Part shown: positions 25,922 through 35,546 of the stretch, one piece after another | Layout of the letters: every line of letters starts with the position of its first letter | How positions within the stretch are numbered: the stretch's first letter is position 1 | DNA from: CAZRHR01 sp964578885 | GTDB lineage: Bacteria > Bacteroidota > Bacteroidia > CAIKAF01 | Length of the DNA stretch: 64,000 nt | NCBI GenBank assembly: GCA_964578885.1 | Contig: CAZOEO010000009.1 | Coordinates: 62,001-126,000, forward strand | Direction of reading: 5' to 3' | Program-made: the position numbers and the translations under genes | The notes under the pieces: model-generated | Databases searched by the model: none | Told to the model about the DNA's origin: nothing | Seen by the model: the letters and a program-made list of their open reading frames with translations, nothing else

Positions 25922-28225
25922 ATGCGGCATTTTCTACCCTTGTTTTTATTTTCATGGTCGTTATCGGTTTCGGCCCAGCCAAGCCAACGGATTCCAGGAG
26001 ATCCCACCCCACCCTTTTCACTTTCGGATGTGGCCAAAGTCCAATATCAGGATGCAACGCATCGGCTTTATGTGTTAAAAGACGGAAGAACCATTCAGGA
26101 AACCGCTTGGTCTCCGGTCAATTACAAAGACGCTTCGGGTCAATGGGCGCCCATTTCTACTGAACCCATGGCTCATCTAACCGGCTTTTCTGCCATTTTT
26201 CAACCTTTTCCATTGCATGCCGGAGAAAATGGACAATTGGAAATTCAGCTTTCCAAAGAGGCCCGCATTTTGCTTTCCTGCGAAAAAGTGGGTAGTCTGA
26301 CTTCGCCAAACGCCACGCCGTTTAAAACCGGCCAAAAAATCTATTATCCCTATCATCCCAATATTTCACGCCAGGTTGATTTCCGAATCAACGGATTCAA
26401 GACGGATTATGTGCTACATCAAATGCCGGAACCAGGAGATTTTGAAGTCATTGAGCGACTTCAGGGTCCCGCCGGAACCAAACTGGTGCCCGGAAAAGAA
26501 TTGCAAGGTTCCTTTGAACTCATAGACGAACAAGGCACGGTATTGAGCAGATTGTATCCACCTTATGCCTACGATGCCCTGGGTGCCATTTTACCCATGC
26601 ATTACGAAATCTCGCGTGTTCAAAACGATTGGCGCATCCGATACACCGTGGCATCTTCCTGGTTACAAGATCCTTCCCGGGTGTATCCGGTCACTGTAGA
26701 TCCATTGGTTACGGGGCCAACGGCCTTGTGGAGCGGAGGCATCATGCCTTCTTGCGAACTTCCGAGTTACCACACCGATTCACTGGCCGTTACGATTCCC
26801 GGTGGGGTCATGATTACCGGCATGTTTTGCACCGGATCATATTATGCGTCTCCCATTACTGGAACCACCATGAGCAATGGTTCCATGTATTTTTCCACGT
26901 CCTGCGGGGACGGACCGGTTCAGACGGTAGCACCACCCACCGGAAATTCAGCGGGAACGGCCTATCTTGAAAATGTGGATTTCCGCCAGCCGCTCGGTTG
27001 TTGTTTGGGTGCAAGTTGCAGTCAGAGAACTGTATATGTTCGTTTCCATCTCGGAAGAAATTTTGGTCCGGGCGGATGCAATACCAGTTATATTTACTAC
27101 AATGCGCCCACCCAATGGCCTTTCCGCGTTTATGTAGAAGGGAGAACTTTGGAAACTTTTAATCCGCAATGGGCCACGTCGCCCTCTTCTCAGTGCAGCG
27201 ATGATTGTGACGTAGAAATGAGAGCGTATGTTCGTTTTGGTGTGCCACCTTATACGGTCAACCATCCCTGGATGGCGGCACCAGAACAAATGGGCACGGC
27301 CAACATTGCCTGTTCTTTGCCTTTTACCCAAAAACTGTTTAATCTAACCCGGCCAGATTGTCCTTCCGTTTGCGCTCCAGCAGGCCCAATGGACATTCCA
27401 TTACCCACCATTACAGATGCTTGCAACAGCACAGTAAGTGGATTACCGAGCTTGTCTATCAACATTTTACCCGTACCTAAAGTAACGCAGGTTACCGCCG
27501 ATTCCGTTTTTTGCGCAGGAGAAACAGCCAATATCACCTTTGCGTCCTGTGTACCGGGTAGCGATTTATTATGGTATTCGGGCGGACAAATTGGAACGCA
27601 AGGCTCCATCGACACCATTTTCTCGAATGCTTCGACCCAATCGCAAACCGCCTCTTTCTTTGTTTCTGCATCGGCCAATGGGTGTCAGGGCCCGGTGGAC
27701 ACGTTCCATATTTCGGTGATTCCATTGCCCATGGCCTATTTTGATTTACCTGAAGCAGCCTTGGCCTTTCAACCTATTAATCTAATAGACAGCAGTGTGT
27801 ACAACGGAAGTTCACCCGGAACGGTCAATTGGACGCTTGGCGATGGAAATACGGCATCTGCTTCACCCTATGTGCACAATTATGCCCAGGTGGGTGCTTA
27901 TGAAGTGTGCCTAACCATTGAAAATGCAGACGGTTGCACAGATGTGCTTTGCGATACCATTCAGATTATTCCGCAGGAAGTCATTTTACCTAATGTGGTG
28001 ACGCCCAATGGAGACGGAAAAAACGATTTATTAGAAATTCCGTATTTGCCTTTTTATGGAAAAAGCAAGATGACTGTCATGAACCGCTGGGGCATCACCG
28101 TGTATAGCAGTGGCGATTACCAAAACGACTGGTATCCAGAGCATCTATCAGACGGCACGTATTATTATATTTTAGAACTGGCCGATGGAAAAGTACACCA
28201 ATCTACACTCAATATTTTTCATTGA
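25922..28225 (+). CDS. T9SS type B cargo: PKD-domain surface protein
   Basis: 767 residues from the ATG at 25922, which begins a good signal peptide (MRHFLPLFLFSWSLSVSAQ); upstream in-frame TTG 25808 is rejected. The N-terminal ~260 residues are a beta-rich domain of unknown type ending in SRVYPVTVDPLV. A Cys-rich middle (about 270-520; CCLGASC, SQCSDDCDVEM) follows, then an Ig-like unit and a PKD domain (WTLGDGNTASASPYVHNYAQ). The last ~80 residues are the type B sorting domain: LPNVVTPNGDGKNDLLEIP, MNRWGITVYSS, DWYPEHLSDGTYYYIL. Predicted T9SS-secreted, cell-surface or released. Substrate or adhesion target unknown. Probably transcribed alone. Confidence 0.82.
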   Translation: MRHFLPLFLFSWSLSVSAQPSQRIPGDPTPPFSLSDVAKVQYQDATHRLYVLKDGRTIQETAWSPVNYKDASGQWAPISTEPMAHLTGFSAIFQPFPLHAGENGQLEIQLSKEARILLSCEKVGSLTSPNATPFKTGQKIYYPYHPNISRQVDFRINGFKTDYVLHQMPEPGDFEVIERLQGPAGTKLVPGKELQGSFELIDEQGTVLSRLYPPYAYDALGAILPMHYEISRVQNDWRIRYTVASSWLQDPSRVYPVTVDPLVTGPTALWSGGIMPSCELPSYHTDSLAVTIPGGVMITGMFCTGSYYASPITGTTMSNGSMYFSTSCGDGPVQTVAPPTGNSAGTAYLENVDFRQPLGCCLGASCSQRTVYVRFHLGRNFGPGGCNTSYIYYNAPTQWPFRVYVEGRTLETFNPQWATSPSSQCSDDCDVEMRAYVRFGVPPYTVNHPWMAAPEQMGTANIACSLPFTQKLFNLTRPDCPSVCAPAGPMDIPLPTITDACNSTVSGLPSLSINILPVPKVTQVTADSVFCAGETANITFASCVPGSDLLWYSGGQIGTQGSIDTIFSNASTQSQTASFFVSASANGCQGPVDTFHISVIPLPMAYFDLPEAALAFQPINLIDSSVYNGSSPGTVNWTLGDGNTASASPYVHNYAQVGAYEVCLTIENADGCTDVLCDTIQIIPQEVILPNVVTPNGDGKNDLLEIPYLPFYGKSKMTVMNRWGITVYSSGDYQNDWYPEHLSDGTYYYILELADGKVHQSTLNIFH

Positions 28226-28287
28226 GTCAGGAAATATGATTGCATAAAATTCAGTAAAACAGCAACTTATTATTTTATCCTAAAGAA

Positions 28288-28321
28288 TTGGTTTACAACT
28301 TTAGCTAAAAACCTACCTTTG
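28288..28321 (+). promoter_or_regulatory. Promoter of tpiA
   Basis: TTGG (28288-28291), 22 bases, then TACCTTTG (28314-28321), an exact TAnnTTTG element. The tpiA ATG is at 28332, so the leader would be very short (about five bases). Confidence 0.5.
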
Positions 28322-28331
28322 TAAGAAAAAC

Positions 28332-29093
28332 ATGCGTAATAAAATCATTGCCGGAAACTGGAAAATGAATACCCTGGTGCAGGATGGTTTGGATTGGTTA
28401 TCCGGATTCCAGTCCCTGGGAAAATGTGGCGCAGAAGGAACTGAACTTATTATCTTTCCGCCTTTTACGCATTTGTTGGCTATGCAGCCGCTCGCCGCTG
28501 CGCAGGGAATTCATGTGGGCGCACAAAATTGTGCCAGCGCTTCTTCAGGTGCTTATACCGGAGAAATTTCCGCAGAAATGATAAAAGCGACCGGCGCCCG
28601 TTACGTTCTGGTAGGTCATTCCGAAAGACGTCAGTATTACGGAGAAACAGAAAGCATACTTCAACAAAAGCTTCAACGTATCTGGGAAAATGGGCTTATT
28701 CCAGTGTATTGTATCGGAGAAACCTTAGAACAAAGAGAAAGTGGCCGAGCAAAAGATATTCTTTCCTCCCAATTGCATGGCGCACTGGGATTATGGAAAG
28801 GAAAACTGCCCGGTTCCCTGATTTTAGCCTATGAACCCGTGTGGGCCATTGGTACGGGAAAAACCGCCACACAGGAACAAGCACAAGAAATGCATGCTTT
28901 TATTCGGCAAGAAATGCAGGAATTATTCGGAAAAAATGTGTCTGACCAACTTCCCATTTTATACGGTGGATCCGTAAAACCAGACAATGCCAAAGCACTT
29001 TTTTCCGCACCGGATATCGATGGAGGACTAATTGGCGGGGCATCACTGAAACCCAAAGATTTCCGGGACATATTAGCGGGCACCGAGGTATAA
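28332..29093 (+). CDS. tpiA: Triosephosphate isomerase
   Basis: 253 residues, normal length. The opening AGNWKMN holds Lys11 and Asn. The electrophile His96 is in VGHSERR and the catalytic base Glu168 in AYEPVWAIGTG; the phosphate loop is YGGSVKP followed by DGGLIGGASL. It interconverts dihydroxyacetone phosphate and glyceraldehyde-3-phosphate in glycolysis and gluconeogenesis. It is followed after three bases by prmA, an arrangement widely seen in Bacteroidota. Confidence 0.97.
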   Translation: MRNKIIAGNWKMNTLVQDGLDWLSGFQSLGKCGAEGTELIIFPPFTHLLAMQPLAAAQGIHVGAQNCASASSGAYTGEISAEMIKATGARYVLVGHSERRQYYGETESILQQKLQRIWENGLIPVYCIGETLEQRESGRAKDILSSQLHGALGLWKGKLPGSLILAYEPVWAIGTGKTATQEQAQEMHAFIRQEMQELFGKNVSDQLPILYGGSVKPDNAKALFSAPDIDGGLIGGASLKPKDFRDILAGTEV

Positions 29094-29096
29094 TTC

Positions 29097-29900
29097 ATGG
29101 CGACATTATTTCATTTTTATCTGGCGCCAAACGCCTCTGAGGACCTTTTAACTTTTTACATCCACGAAGACGGATTCGATGCCTTCTGGAAAAAAGAAGA
29201 CCGGGTCTGGACCGCCAGTTGGTCAGGCCGGGAAGACCAACCCTCTGAGCAAGATTTATTGCAAAGATGGGATGGACTGGTTCAAGTCATCAAAGAAGAA
29301 CAGCCGGACACCAATTGGAATGCTGTTTGGGAAAGTCAGTTTCAGCCCATCCGTATTGGTCAGACTTTCTACATCCGTGCGAATTTTCATGCACCAGCCC
29401 AGCCGCCAGTGGCTTACGAAATGGTGATAGCCCCGGAAATGACTTTCGGCACAGGCCACCACCCTACAACTCTACTTTTACTTGAAGCCCTTGCCCAACA
29501 TCCTCCGCAAAACAAAGATGTGTTGGACATGGGTTGCGGCACCGGTATTTTGAGTTTGGCGGCACTATTTCTAGGCGCCAAAGCGGTGGTAGCTGTAGAC
29601 AATGATGAGCGCGCCTGCGATGTCACCAGAAAACATCTGGATCAACACCGCCAAACGGCCACCGTCCTGCATCAGGGCGAAGTTCCCAACGGGCCGTTTC
29701 ACCTGATTTTAGCCAACATTCAACTCAATATTCTTTTAGCACAACTACCTGATTATTTGAGACATTTACATCCCGGAGGAGAAATTTGGTTTTCTGGTGT
29801 CATGAGTCACCAGGTGGACACACTGACCCAACATTTTTCCCGGGGAACATTTACAACAACCCTATCCAATGATTGGGCTTTTATCCGATACCAACCATGA
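29097..29900 (+). CDS. prmA: Ribosomal protein L11 methyltransferase
   Basis: 267 residues. The N-terminal ~90-residue substrate-recognition domain is followed by the methyltransferase domain: EMTFGTGHHPTTLLLLEAL, then the SAM loop DMGCGTGILSLAALFLGA, acidic VAVDNDERA and the catalytic-region LILANIQLNILL. PrmA trimethylates lysines and the N terminus of ribosomal protein L11. The length is a little short of E. coli PrmA (293), as usual in Bacteroidota. It follows tpiA by three bases and its stop overlaps the next start (ATGA, 29897-29900). Confidence 0.93.
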   Translation: MATLFHFYLAPNASEDLLTFYIHEDGFDAFWKKEDRVWTASWSGREDQPSEQDLLQRWDGLVQVIKEEQPDTNWNAVWESQFQPIRIGQTFYIRANFHAPAQPPVAYEMVIAPEMTFGTGHHPTTLLLLEALAQHPPQNKDVLDMGCGTGILSLAALFLGAKAVVAVDNDERACDVTRKHLDQHRQTATVLHQGEVPNGPFHLILANIQLNILLAQLPDYLRHLHPGGEIWFSGVMSHQVDTLTQHFSRGTFTTTLSNDWAFIRYQP

Positions 29901-32900
29901 GAATTGCCTTTATTTTTTGCTTACTCGCCGCAGGATTTTTTCAGAAAGGCTGGAGTCAAGCAGCCGCCTTGCCCCAGGAGCCGGAAGCCTTTTTTAAAGC
30001 CTTGCCAGACCTTATTTCCGACGGAACCGATGCCCGGGAGACCAAAGACTATTTGAAAGTCTTTGAAAAAACCTGGTTGGACCCAAATTTTGGATATATC
30101 CGCACCGAACTCATGAGGTTTGCCGGCGATATGCAAAAGAAAAGAATGCGCATTGCTCATTTTAAAGCGTTTGTGCATGCTTGCGACCACTTTTACAACT
30201 TTTCTAAAAGAGACCAGGCCACCTTTACCTCATGGATGCAATCGCTGGATCTGGTGATGAAGAAAAAATCCATTAACGGATTTTTGAGTTATCTCCAATT
30301 TTCCGAAGCGTTCTTTAAAACAGGTGAATTATATAAAACGGGCGGACACGAATGGCGGGTAGATAACAACCAGTACACCATCAAAATGGAGCAAAATGAA
30401 GTAAAATATCATTTTAGCAGTGTAAACCTCACCTTAAGATCTAAATACGATTCCAGCACGGTTCACAACACAAGACTCACTTACAATCCACTGGAAGACC
30501 ACCTGTTTTTTGAAGGCGGGCAGGTGTATTACGACCGGTTAAATATTCCCAGGGAAAAAGTCTTTGCTCATATCCAAAGCGTTAGTACCACGGCAAGAAG
30601 AAACAATTTCACTGCCGATTCGGTCATGTTTACCCATACCGACTTTTTTAAAGACCCTTTGATGGGGCGTTTAGAAGAAAAGCTCACCGTAACGGGTGAA
30701 GATCGGGATTCCCGTTTCCCCAAATTCGACTCCTACAACAAACGTTTCAAAATCAAGGACATTGCTCCGGGAATTAATTATGAAGGCGGATTCAGCTTTC
30801 ATGGAAATCGTTTTCTTGCCAAAGGAGATAGTGCACAACCCGCCACCATGACGTTTATCCGAAAGGATGAGCCCTTCATTATTGTGAGCTCCGCCAACTT
30901 TTCCATCACGGAAGACCGAATTACCGGAAGCCCGGTATCTGTAGTTATGCGGATCAATAAGGAAGACAGCATGTTCCACCCGCATACTGATTTCAAATTT
31001 CTGAAAAAAGAAAAAGAATTTTCCTTGCTTCGCATTGGAGATGGGCTGGCTGAAACGCCCTTTTTCAATACGTATCACCGCATCGACATGTATTTCGAAG
31101 CGATGTATTGGAAAATTGAAGAGGAGCAAATCCGATTTGCCATGGCACGTGGCAGTGCGGCCAGTAAAGCCACCTTTCGATCCGGCAACTTTTTTTCTGC
31201 CGTAGATGATGAAAGGTATCGGGGTTTGGATCAGGTGCATCCCGTCACGCAAATCTTCAACTTTTTGGCTAAAAACGGCCATCCGAAGCATTTTACCGTG
31301 CTGGAACTGGCTAAATTTATGCGAACGGATGTGATGCAAATTCGCATGATGCTGTTGAACTTTAGCATTGCAGGTATGTTCAGCCTGGAATCCAATTCCG
31401 GCAAAGTGAATGTAACGGACAGGTTCTACACCTATTATTTTGCACGTGCAGGACTCAAGGATTATGATGTTATTGAGTTTTCCAGTCAAATCAATACCGA
31501 AAATGCCTTATTGAGTTTAATGGACTGGCGTTTGGATCTCAAGGGCGTTTCGCGCATCACCTTGTCCGATTCCCAGTCGGTGGCCATTTATCCTACCAAT
31601 CAGGAACTTAGCCTGAAAAGAAACCGCGATTTCGAATTTCATGGGATGATTGAAGCAGGTAAATTCGCCTTTTACGGTAAAAATTTCTATTTCAATTATG
31701 GTCTGTTTAAAATTGATTTGAAAGACGTGGATTCGGTGAAAATTGCGGTAGAAAGTTTTAAACCGAATGAACGGGGCGAGCGGCCTGTTCGCTTTGTAAA
31801 AACAGTGATTGAAGGGGTAAAAGGAGAATTGCTCATTGATGACCCCGGGAATAAATCCGGGATGAAAGGATTAAGTCAGTATCCCCGCCTCATCAGCGAT
31901 TCTTCGTCTTATACTTACTACGATAGACCTCAGATTGAACGCGGCGTTTATAAAAGAGATGATGTGTATTTCCGCATCAATCCATTTACCCTGGACAGCC
32001 TAGACAACTTTCGAACGGATCAAATTCAATTACCGGGAACCTTTGTGTCCGGCATTTTCCCAGATTTAGATGAAAATCTTCGAATTATGGAAGATTATTC
32101 ACTTGGCTTCAGAAAAGTAGCTCCCGAAGGCGGATTAGATGCTTACGGTGGAAAAGGAAAATTCATGGATACCCTGACTTTATCTCATCAGGGTATTCGT
32201 GGCCAGGGAACCCTCACCTATCTTACCAGTTCTGTAGAATCCGATGATTTTAAATTTTATCCGGATTCTATGAATACCCAGGCCAGAAGGTACGGGGTAC
32301 AAAAAACCAAATCGGCTGGTATAGAAACACCGGATTTAAAAGCGCGCGATGTCACGGTGCACTGGGAACCGCACAATGATTTCATGCAGGTGAGCGAAAC
32401 CACCCAACCCATGGAGATGTTCGAAGGGCAGGTTCAGATGAAAGGAAAAGTCACCTTAACTCCGGAAGGATTAACGGGCGACGGAATGATGGACTTCGGG
32501 AATGCAGAAATGGAATCGAATCAGTTTAAGTACCGAAGCAACGATTTCCATACCGACACCACCACCTTTGCCCTTCGGGATGTGTATGAAAGTAGCGACA
32601 CCAGTCAGGTGGCTTTCAGCACAGCCAATGTGAAAGCTGACGTTTCTTTTGAGGGCCGGAATGGAAAATTTAAATCGAACTCCGAACAGTCGTTTGTAGA
32701 CTTTCCACTAAACAGTTTTAAAGCCTACATGGACGAGTTGGAATGGTTCATGGACAACAACGAAGTAGACATGAATACCAACCGTGTGGATCGATTGGGA
32801 TTAAAAGGGGCCTTGTTTGTGTCTACCGACAAGCGACTGGATAGTCTGGCATTTGTGGCGCCAGTAGCCAGGTTTGTATTAAAAACCAAAACCATTTATT

Positions 32901-34405
32901 GTGAGGGCGTGGAATATGTCGACGTGGCCGATTCCAGGATTTTCCCATCCGATGGAAAACTCAACATACAGCGCAATGCCAAAATCGACCCACTTTCCAA
33001 CGCGACGGTTTGGGTGAATCGGGATAAAAAATTGCACGTTTTGGATAAGGGTGAAATCACCATTGTTTCCCGCCATATTTATCGGGGAAATGCCCAATAT
33101 ACCTATGTGGACGAAGTCGGAAAGTCGCAGCGTATTTTCTTTAATACCATAGAAGTTGAGGAGAAAACAGATATCACGATGGCCAAAGGCGTGGTGGAAC
33201 AAGTGTCGGACTTTACCATGAGTCCGCAATTTGGCTTCAAGGGCAGTCTGAGCCTTCGTGGCGATAAGGAGTTTTTAGATTTCGATGGTTTTGCAAGAAT
33301 CATGCATCCTTGCGGTACCATGAAGAACGATTGGGTGAGGTTTACCACCGAAATCAACCCCAACAACATCATGATTCCTATTTTGGCCGACCCACTGAAT
33401 GATCAGCAGCAGAAAATGTACAATGGATTCCTGTTTGCGTCTGATTCTACGGGATTGTATCCAGCCATTTTTTCACCCAAAAAGCGGCATACCGATTACG
33501 AAGTCATGAAGGCGTCCGGTTTCCTCACCTACGACCGGAAAAACCAGGAATTCCGTGTGTCCAGAAAAGAAAAGCTGGAAGACCGGACTTTACCGGGGCC
33601 GTATTTGTCGTTTAACACGCAAAATTGTACTTCCTATGCAGAAGGACGGATGGACTTAGGTTCCAAAATGGGACAAGTGGAGTTGAAAGCCGCGGGTAAT
33701 ATCATGTATTATCCGGAAGCCGACTCCACACGGATGAATTTGATGATGACCATCCATTTTCCCTTTCCAGAGCCTATGCTTCGATACCTGAATGAACGCA
33801 TTGCCACGCTGGGAGGCATGGGAGCCAACCTTCGAGACGAGGACGTACGGAAAGGCATGTCGGATCTTTTAGATTCCTCCAGGGCAGAAGAGGTGTTTGG
33901 ACGATTAACTCCCGAAGGCAAATTCAGAAGAATGCCTAAGGAATTTGACCGGACATTTGTGTTTACCGGAATGGAATTATTGTGGTCCAAAAAATACAGA
34001 ACCATGATGTTCGAAGGGCCGGTTGGATTGCCCTTGTTCAATGGAACATATAGTTTTAAGACGGTAAATCTACTTTTCGATCTGAACCGCAAGGCATCCG
34101 GTGATATCTTTACCCTCATTTTAGAAATCAGCGATGATGAGTGGTATTTTTTCCAATACCGGGCCAATGTGTTTACAGTATTTTCCAACAAAAAGGAATT
34201 TAACGACATGTTAGCTGCTATAGATCAGAAAAACAGAGTGTTCAGTGCAAAGGGATTTCCAAATTTAACCCTTGGTCTGGGAAGTTTGCGTCGGGTAGAC
34301 CGATTCAAAGCACAGTTTAACCGTGCCATGTCGGAAGGGACTTTACCTGCGGAAACGCCTGAAACTGCGCCAGCTTCACCTGTTGAAACACCCCCAAAAG
34401 AATAA
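29897..34405 (+). CDS. Very large exported protein of unknown function with beta repeats
   Basis: 1502 residues from the ATG at 29897, which overlaps the prmA stop and starts a clear signal peptide (MRIAFIFCLLAAGFFQKGWS). The body is mostly beta with regularly alternating polar residues and no further membrane segment. At least two homologous units are visible about 92 residues apart: GIRGQGTLTYLTSSVESDDF (about 767) and GLTGDGMMDFGNAEMESNQF (about 858). Other stretches (FYGKNFYFNYGLFKIDLKDV) have the same organisation. This recalls the stacked beta-jellyroll bridges of LptA/LptD-type or AsmA-like lipid-transport proteins, but that is resemblance only. I do not recognise a named family. The tail is Pro/Glu/Ala-rich. 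Its place between prmA and plsY, a phospholipid enzyme, fits an envelope role. Confidence 0.75.
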   Translation: MRIAFIFCLLAAGFFQKGWSQAAALPQEPEAFFKALPDLISDGTDARETKDYLKVFEKTWLDPNFGYIRTELMRFAGDMQKKRMRIAHFKAFVHACDHFYNFSKRDQATFTSWMQSLDLVMKKKSINGFLSYLQFSEAFFKTGELYKTGGHEWRVDNNQYTIKMEQNEVKYHFSSVNLTLRSKYDSSTVHNTRLTYNPLEDHLFFEGGQVYYDRLNIPREKVFAHIQSVSTTARRNNFTADSVMFTHTDFFKDPLMGRLEEKLTVTGEDRDSRFPKFDSYNKRFKIKDIAPGINYEGGFSFHGNRFLAKGDSAQPATMTFIRKDEPFIIVSSANFSITEDRITGSPVSVVMRINKEDSMFHPHTDFKFLKKEKEFSLLRIGDGLAETPFFNTYHRIDMYFEAMYWKIEEEQIRFAMARGSAASKATFRSGNFFSAVDDERYRGLDQVHPVTQIFNFLAKNGHPKHFTVLELAKFMRTDVMQIRMMLLNFSIAGMFSLESNSGKVNVTDRFYTYYFARAGLKDYDVIEFSSQINTENALLSLMDWRLDLKGVSRITLSDSQSVAIYPTNQELSLKRNRDFEFHGMIEAGKFAFYGKNFYFNYGLFKIDLKDVDSVKIAVESFKPNERGERPVRFVKTVIEGVKGELLIDDPGNKSGMKGLSQYPRLISDSSSYTYYDRPQIERGVYKRDDVYFRINPFTLDSLDNFRTDQIQLPGTFVSGIFPDLDENLRIMEDYSLGFRKVAPEGGLDAYGGKGKFMDTLTLSHQGIRGQGTLTYLTSSVESDDFKFYPDSMNTQARRYGVQKTKSAGIETPDLKARDVTVHWEPHNDFMQVSETTQPMEMFEGQVQMKGKVTLTPEGLTGDGMMDFGNAEMESNQFKYRSNDFHTDTTTFALRDVYESSDTSQVAFSTANVKADVSFEGRNGKFKSNSEQSFVDFPLNSFKAYMDELEWFMDNNEVDMNTNRVDRLGLKGALFVSTDKRLDSLAFVAPVARFVLKTKTIYCEGVEYVDVADSRIFPSDGKLNIQRNAKIDPLSNATVWVNRDKKLHVLDKGEITIVSRHIYRGNAQYTYVDEVGKSQRIFFNTIEVEEKTDITMAKGVVEQVSDFTMSPQFGFKGSLSLRGDKEFLDFDGFARIMHPCGTMKNDWVRFTTEINPNNIMIPILADPLNDQQQKMYNGFLFASDSTGLYPAIFSPKKRHTDYEVMKASGFLTYDRKNQEFRVSRKEKLEDRTLPGPYLSFNTQNCTSYAEGRMDLGSKMGQVELKAAGNIMYYPEADSTRMNLMMTIHFPFPEPMLRYLNERIATLGGMGANLRDEDVRKGMSDLLDSSRAEEVFGRLTPEGKFRRMPKEFDRTFVFTGMELLWSKKYRTMMFEGPVGLPLFNGTYSFKTVNLLFDLNRKASGDIFTLILEISDDEWYFFQYRANVFTVFSNKKEFNDMLAAIDQKNRVFSAKGFPNLTLGLGSLRRVDRFKAQFNRAMSEGTLPAETPETAPASPVETPPKE

Positions 34406-34408
34406 GAG

Positions 34409-35020
34409 ATGGAGGTATGGTATTGGTTATTATGGGCATATGCCGTAGGAAGCATTCCCTCAGCGGTGTGGGTCAGTACACTTTGGTTTGGTACCGACGT
34501 ACGGACGAAAGGAAGCGGCAATGCAGGCGCCACGAATATGGTGCGTAATTTTGGATGGAAAGCAGGATTAGCCGTGTTGTTGATGGATATTGCCAAAGGA
34601 TTTTTGGCCGTTCAGTTACCACTTTGGTTTATATCCGTTGAAACACCATCACCATGGATGCCCCTTGTTTGGTCACTGGGCGCTGCATTGGGACACGTAT
34701 GGCCCATTTGGGCTGGATTTAAGGGCGGCAAAGCGGTGGCCACATTGCTGGGCGCCATGCTGGCTTTGGCGCCGATTTGGGCAGGTGCATCTGTGGTTTG
34801 CTTTGTTCTATTGCTTTGGATCTCCCGTTATGTAAGTTTGGCCGCCATGGTTTCCGCCATTTTTTTCTCCATCGGCCTGTTAATCGAAAAAGGAGTACAT
34901 TATCCTGAAAATTATTTGGTGCTGAGTTTGCCTATTTTATTGCTTTACACACACCGATCCAACATACAGCGATTAATTCAGGGAAATGAAAATAAATTCT
35001 CGCTTAAAAAGAAAGCATAA
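34409..35020 (+). CDS. plsY: Glycerol-3-phosphate acyltransferase PlsY
   Basis: 203 residues, polytopic, with about five hydrophobic segments. The family motifs are present in order: GSIPSAVW (14-21), the GSGNAGATNMVRNFG block (about 36-50) and GFKGGKAVAT (about 108-117). PlsY acylates glycerol-3-phosphate with acyl-phosphate at the inner membrane, the first step of phospholipid synthesis. The basic C terminus (NKFSLKKKA) is normal. Start ATG is three bases after the 1502-residue gene. PlsX is not in the window. Confidence 0.95.
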   Translation: MEVWYWLLWAYAVGSIPSAVWVSTLWFGTDVRTKGSGNAGATNMVRNFGWKAGLAVLLMDIAKGFLAVQLPLWFISVETPSPWMPLVWSLGAALGHVWPIWAGFKGGKAVATLLGAMLALAPIWAGASVVCFVLLLWISRYVSLAAMVSAIFFSIGLLIEKGVHYPENYLVLSLPILLLYTHRSNIQRLIQGNENKFSLKKKA

Positions 35021-35035
35021 ATAAGATAGGAAAAA

Positions 35036-35067
35036 TTTGTTGGTTTCTCGATTTATGTTTTTATTTG
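35036..35067 (+). promoter_or_regulatory. Candidate promoter of the small lipoprotein gene
   Basis: TTTG (35036-35039), 20 bases, then TTTATTTG (35060-35067), one mismatch to TAnnTTTG. The start codon is 29 bases further. Confidence 0.4.
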
Positions 35068-35096
35068 CACCGACTTTAACAAACTTTTAACAAGCT

Positions 35097-35531
35097 ATGA
35101 AAAAAGTAATTCTTGGCGTATTCGCCATCGGTCTTTTGGCCGCCTGCGGAGGTGAAACTCCTGATTCCGTTGCTACTGCTTACCTTACTGCTCTGAAAGA
35201 CAAGAAGTGGGAAGAAGCTAAAGCCCTTGGAACTGACCGTACTAAGAGCTATGTAGGTACTTTCGAAAGCCTTCCTAACATGGAAAGCGGTATCACCGAA
35301 GTGAAAGACGTAAAGTGTGAAACTTCTTCTGATACTTCTGCTACTTGTTCTTTCTGCTGCTCTAACGATGGCAAAACTTCTTTGACCCTCGTGAAGCGTA
35401 ACGGCAAATGGTTGGTAGACGATGGCAAGCAAATGCCTGAAATGCCAGAAGAGCCAATGATGGAAGAAATGGAAGGTGATTCAGCTGGTGCTACTACCAC
35501 TGAAGAAGCTGCTCCTGTAGCTGCTGAATAA
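35097..35531 (+). CDS. Small lipoprotein, DUF4878-like, acidic tail
   Basis: 144 residues. The lipobox LAAC gives a lipidated Cys at 17. The mature part (ETPDSVATAYLTALKDKKWE, then LVKRNGKWLVDDGK at about 101-114) resembles the DUF4878/NTF2-like lipoproteins. The last ~30 residues are acidic and low-complexity (PMMEEMEGDSAGATTTEEAA). A short Cys cluster CSFCC lies near residue 82. Codon choice differs from its neighbours: GCT, ACT, CTT, CGT and AAG dominate, which suggests strong expression. The function is unknown. A strong hairpin with a U tract begins 18 bases after the stop, inside the next gene. Confidence 0.75.
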   Translation: MKKVILGVFAIGLLAACGGETPDSVATAYLTALKDKKWEEAKALGTDRTKSYVGTFESLPNMESGITEVKDVKCETSSDTSATCSFCCSNDGKTSLTLVKRNGKWLVDDGKQMPEMPEEPMMEEMEGDSAGATTTEEAAPVAAE

Positions 35532-35546
35532 TCAGTATCTAAAAAA

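Noticed and set aside
30671..31489. 272-codon minus-strand frame inside the 1502-residue gene
   Set aside because: Antisense shadow of a long coding gene with intact signal peptide and repeats.
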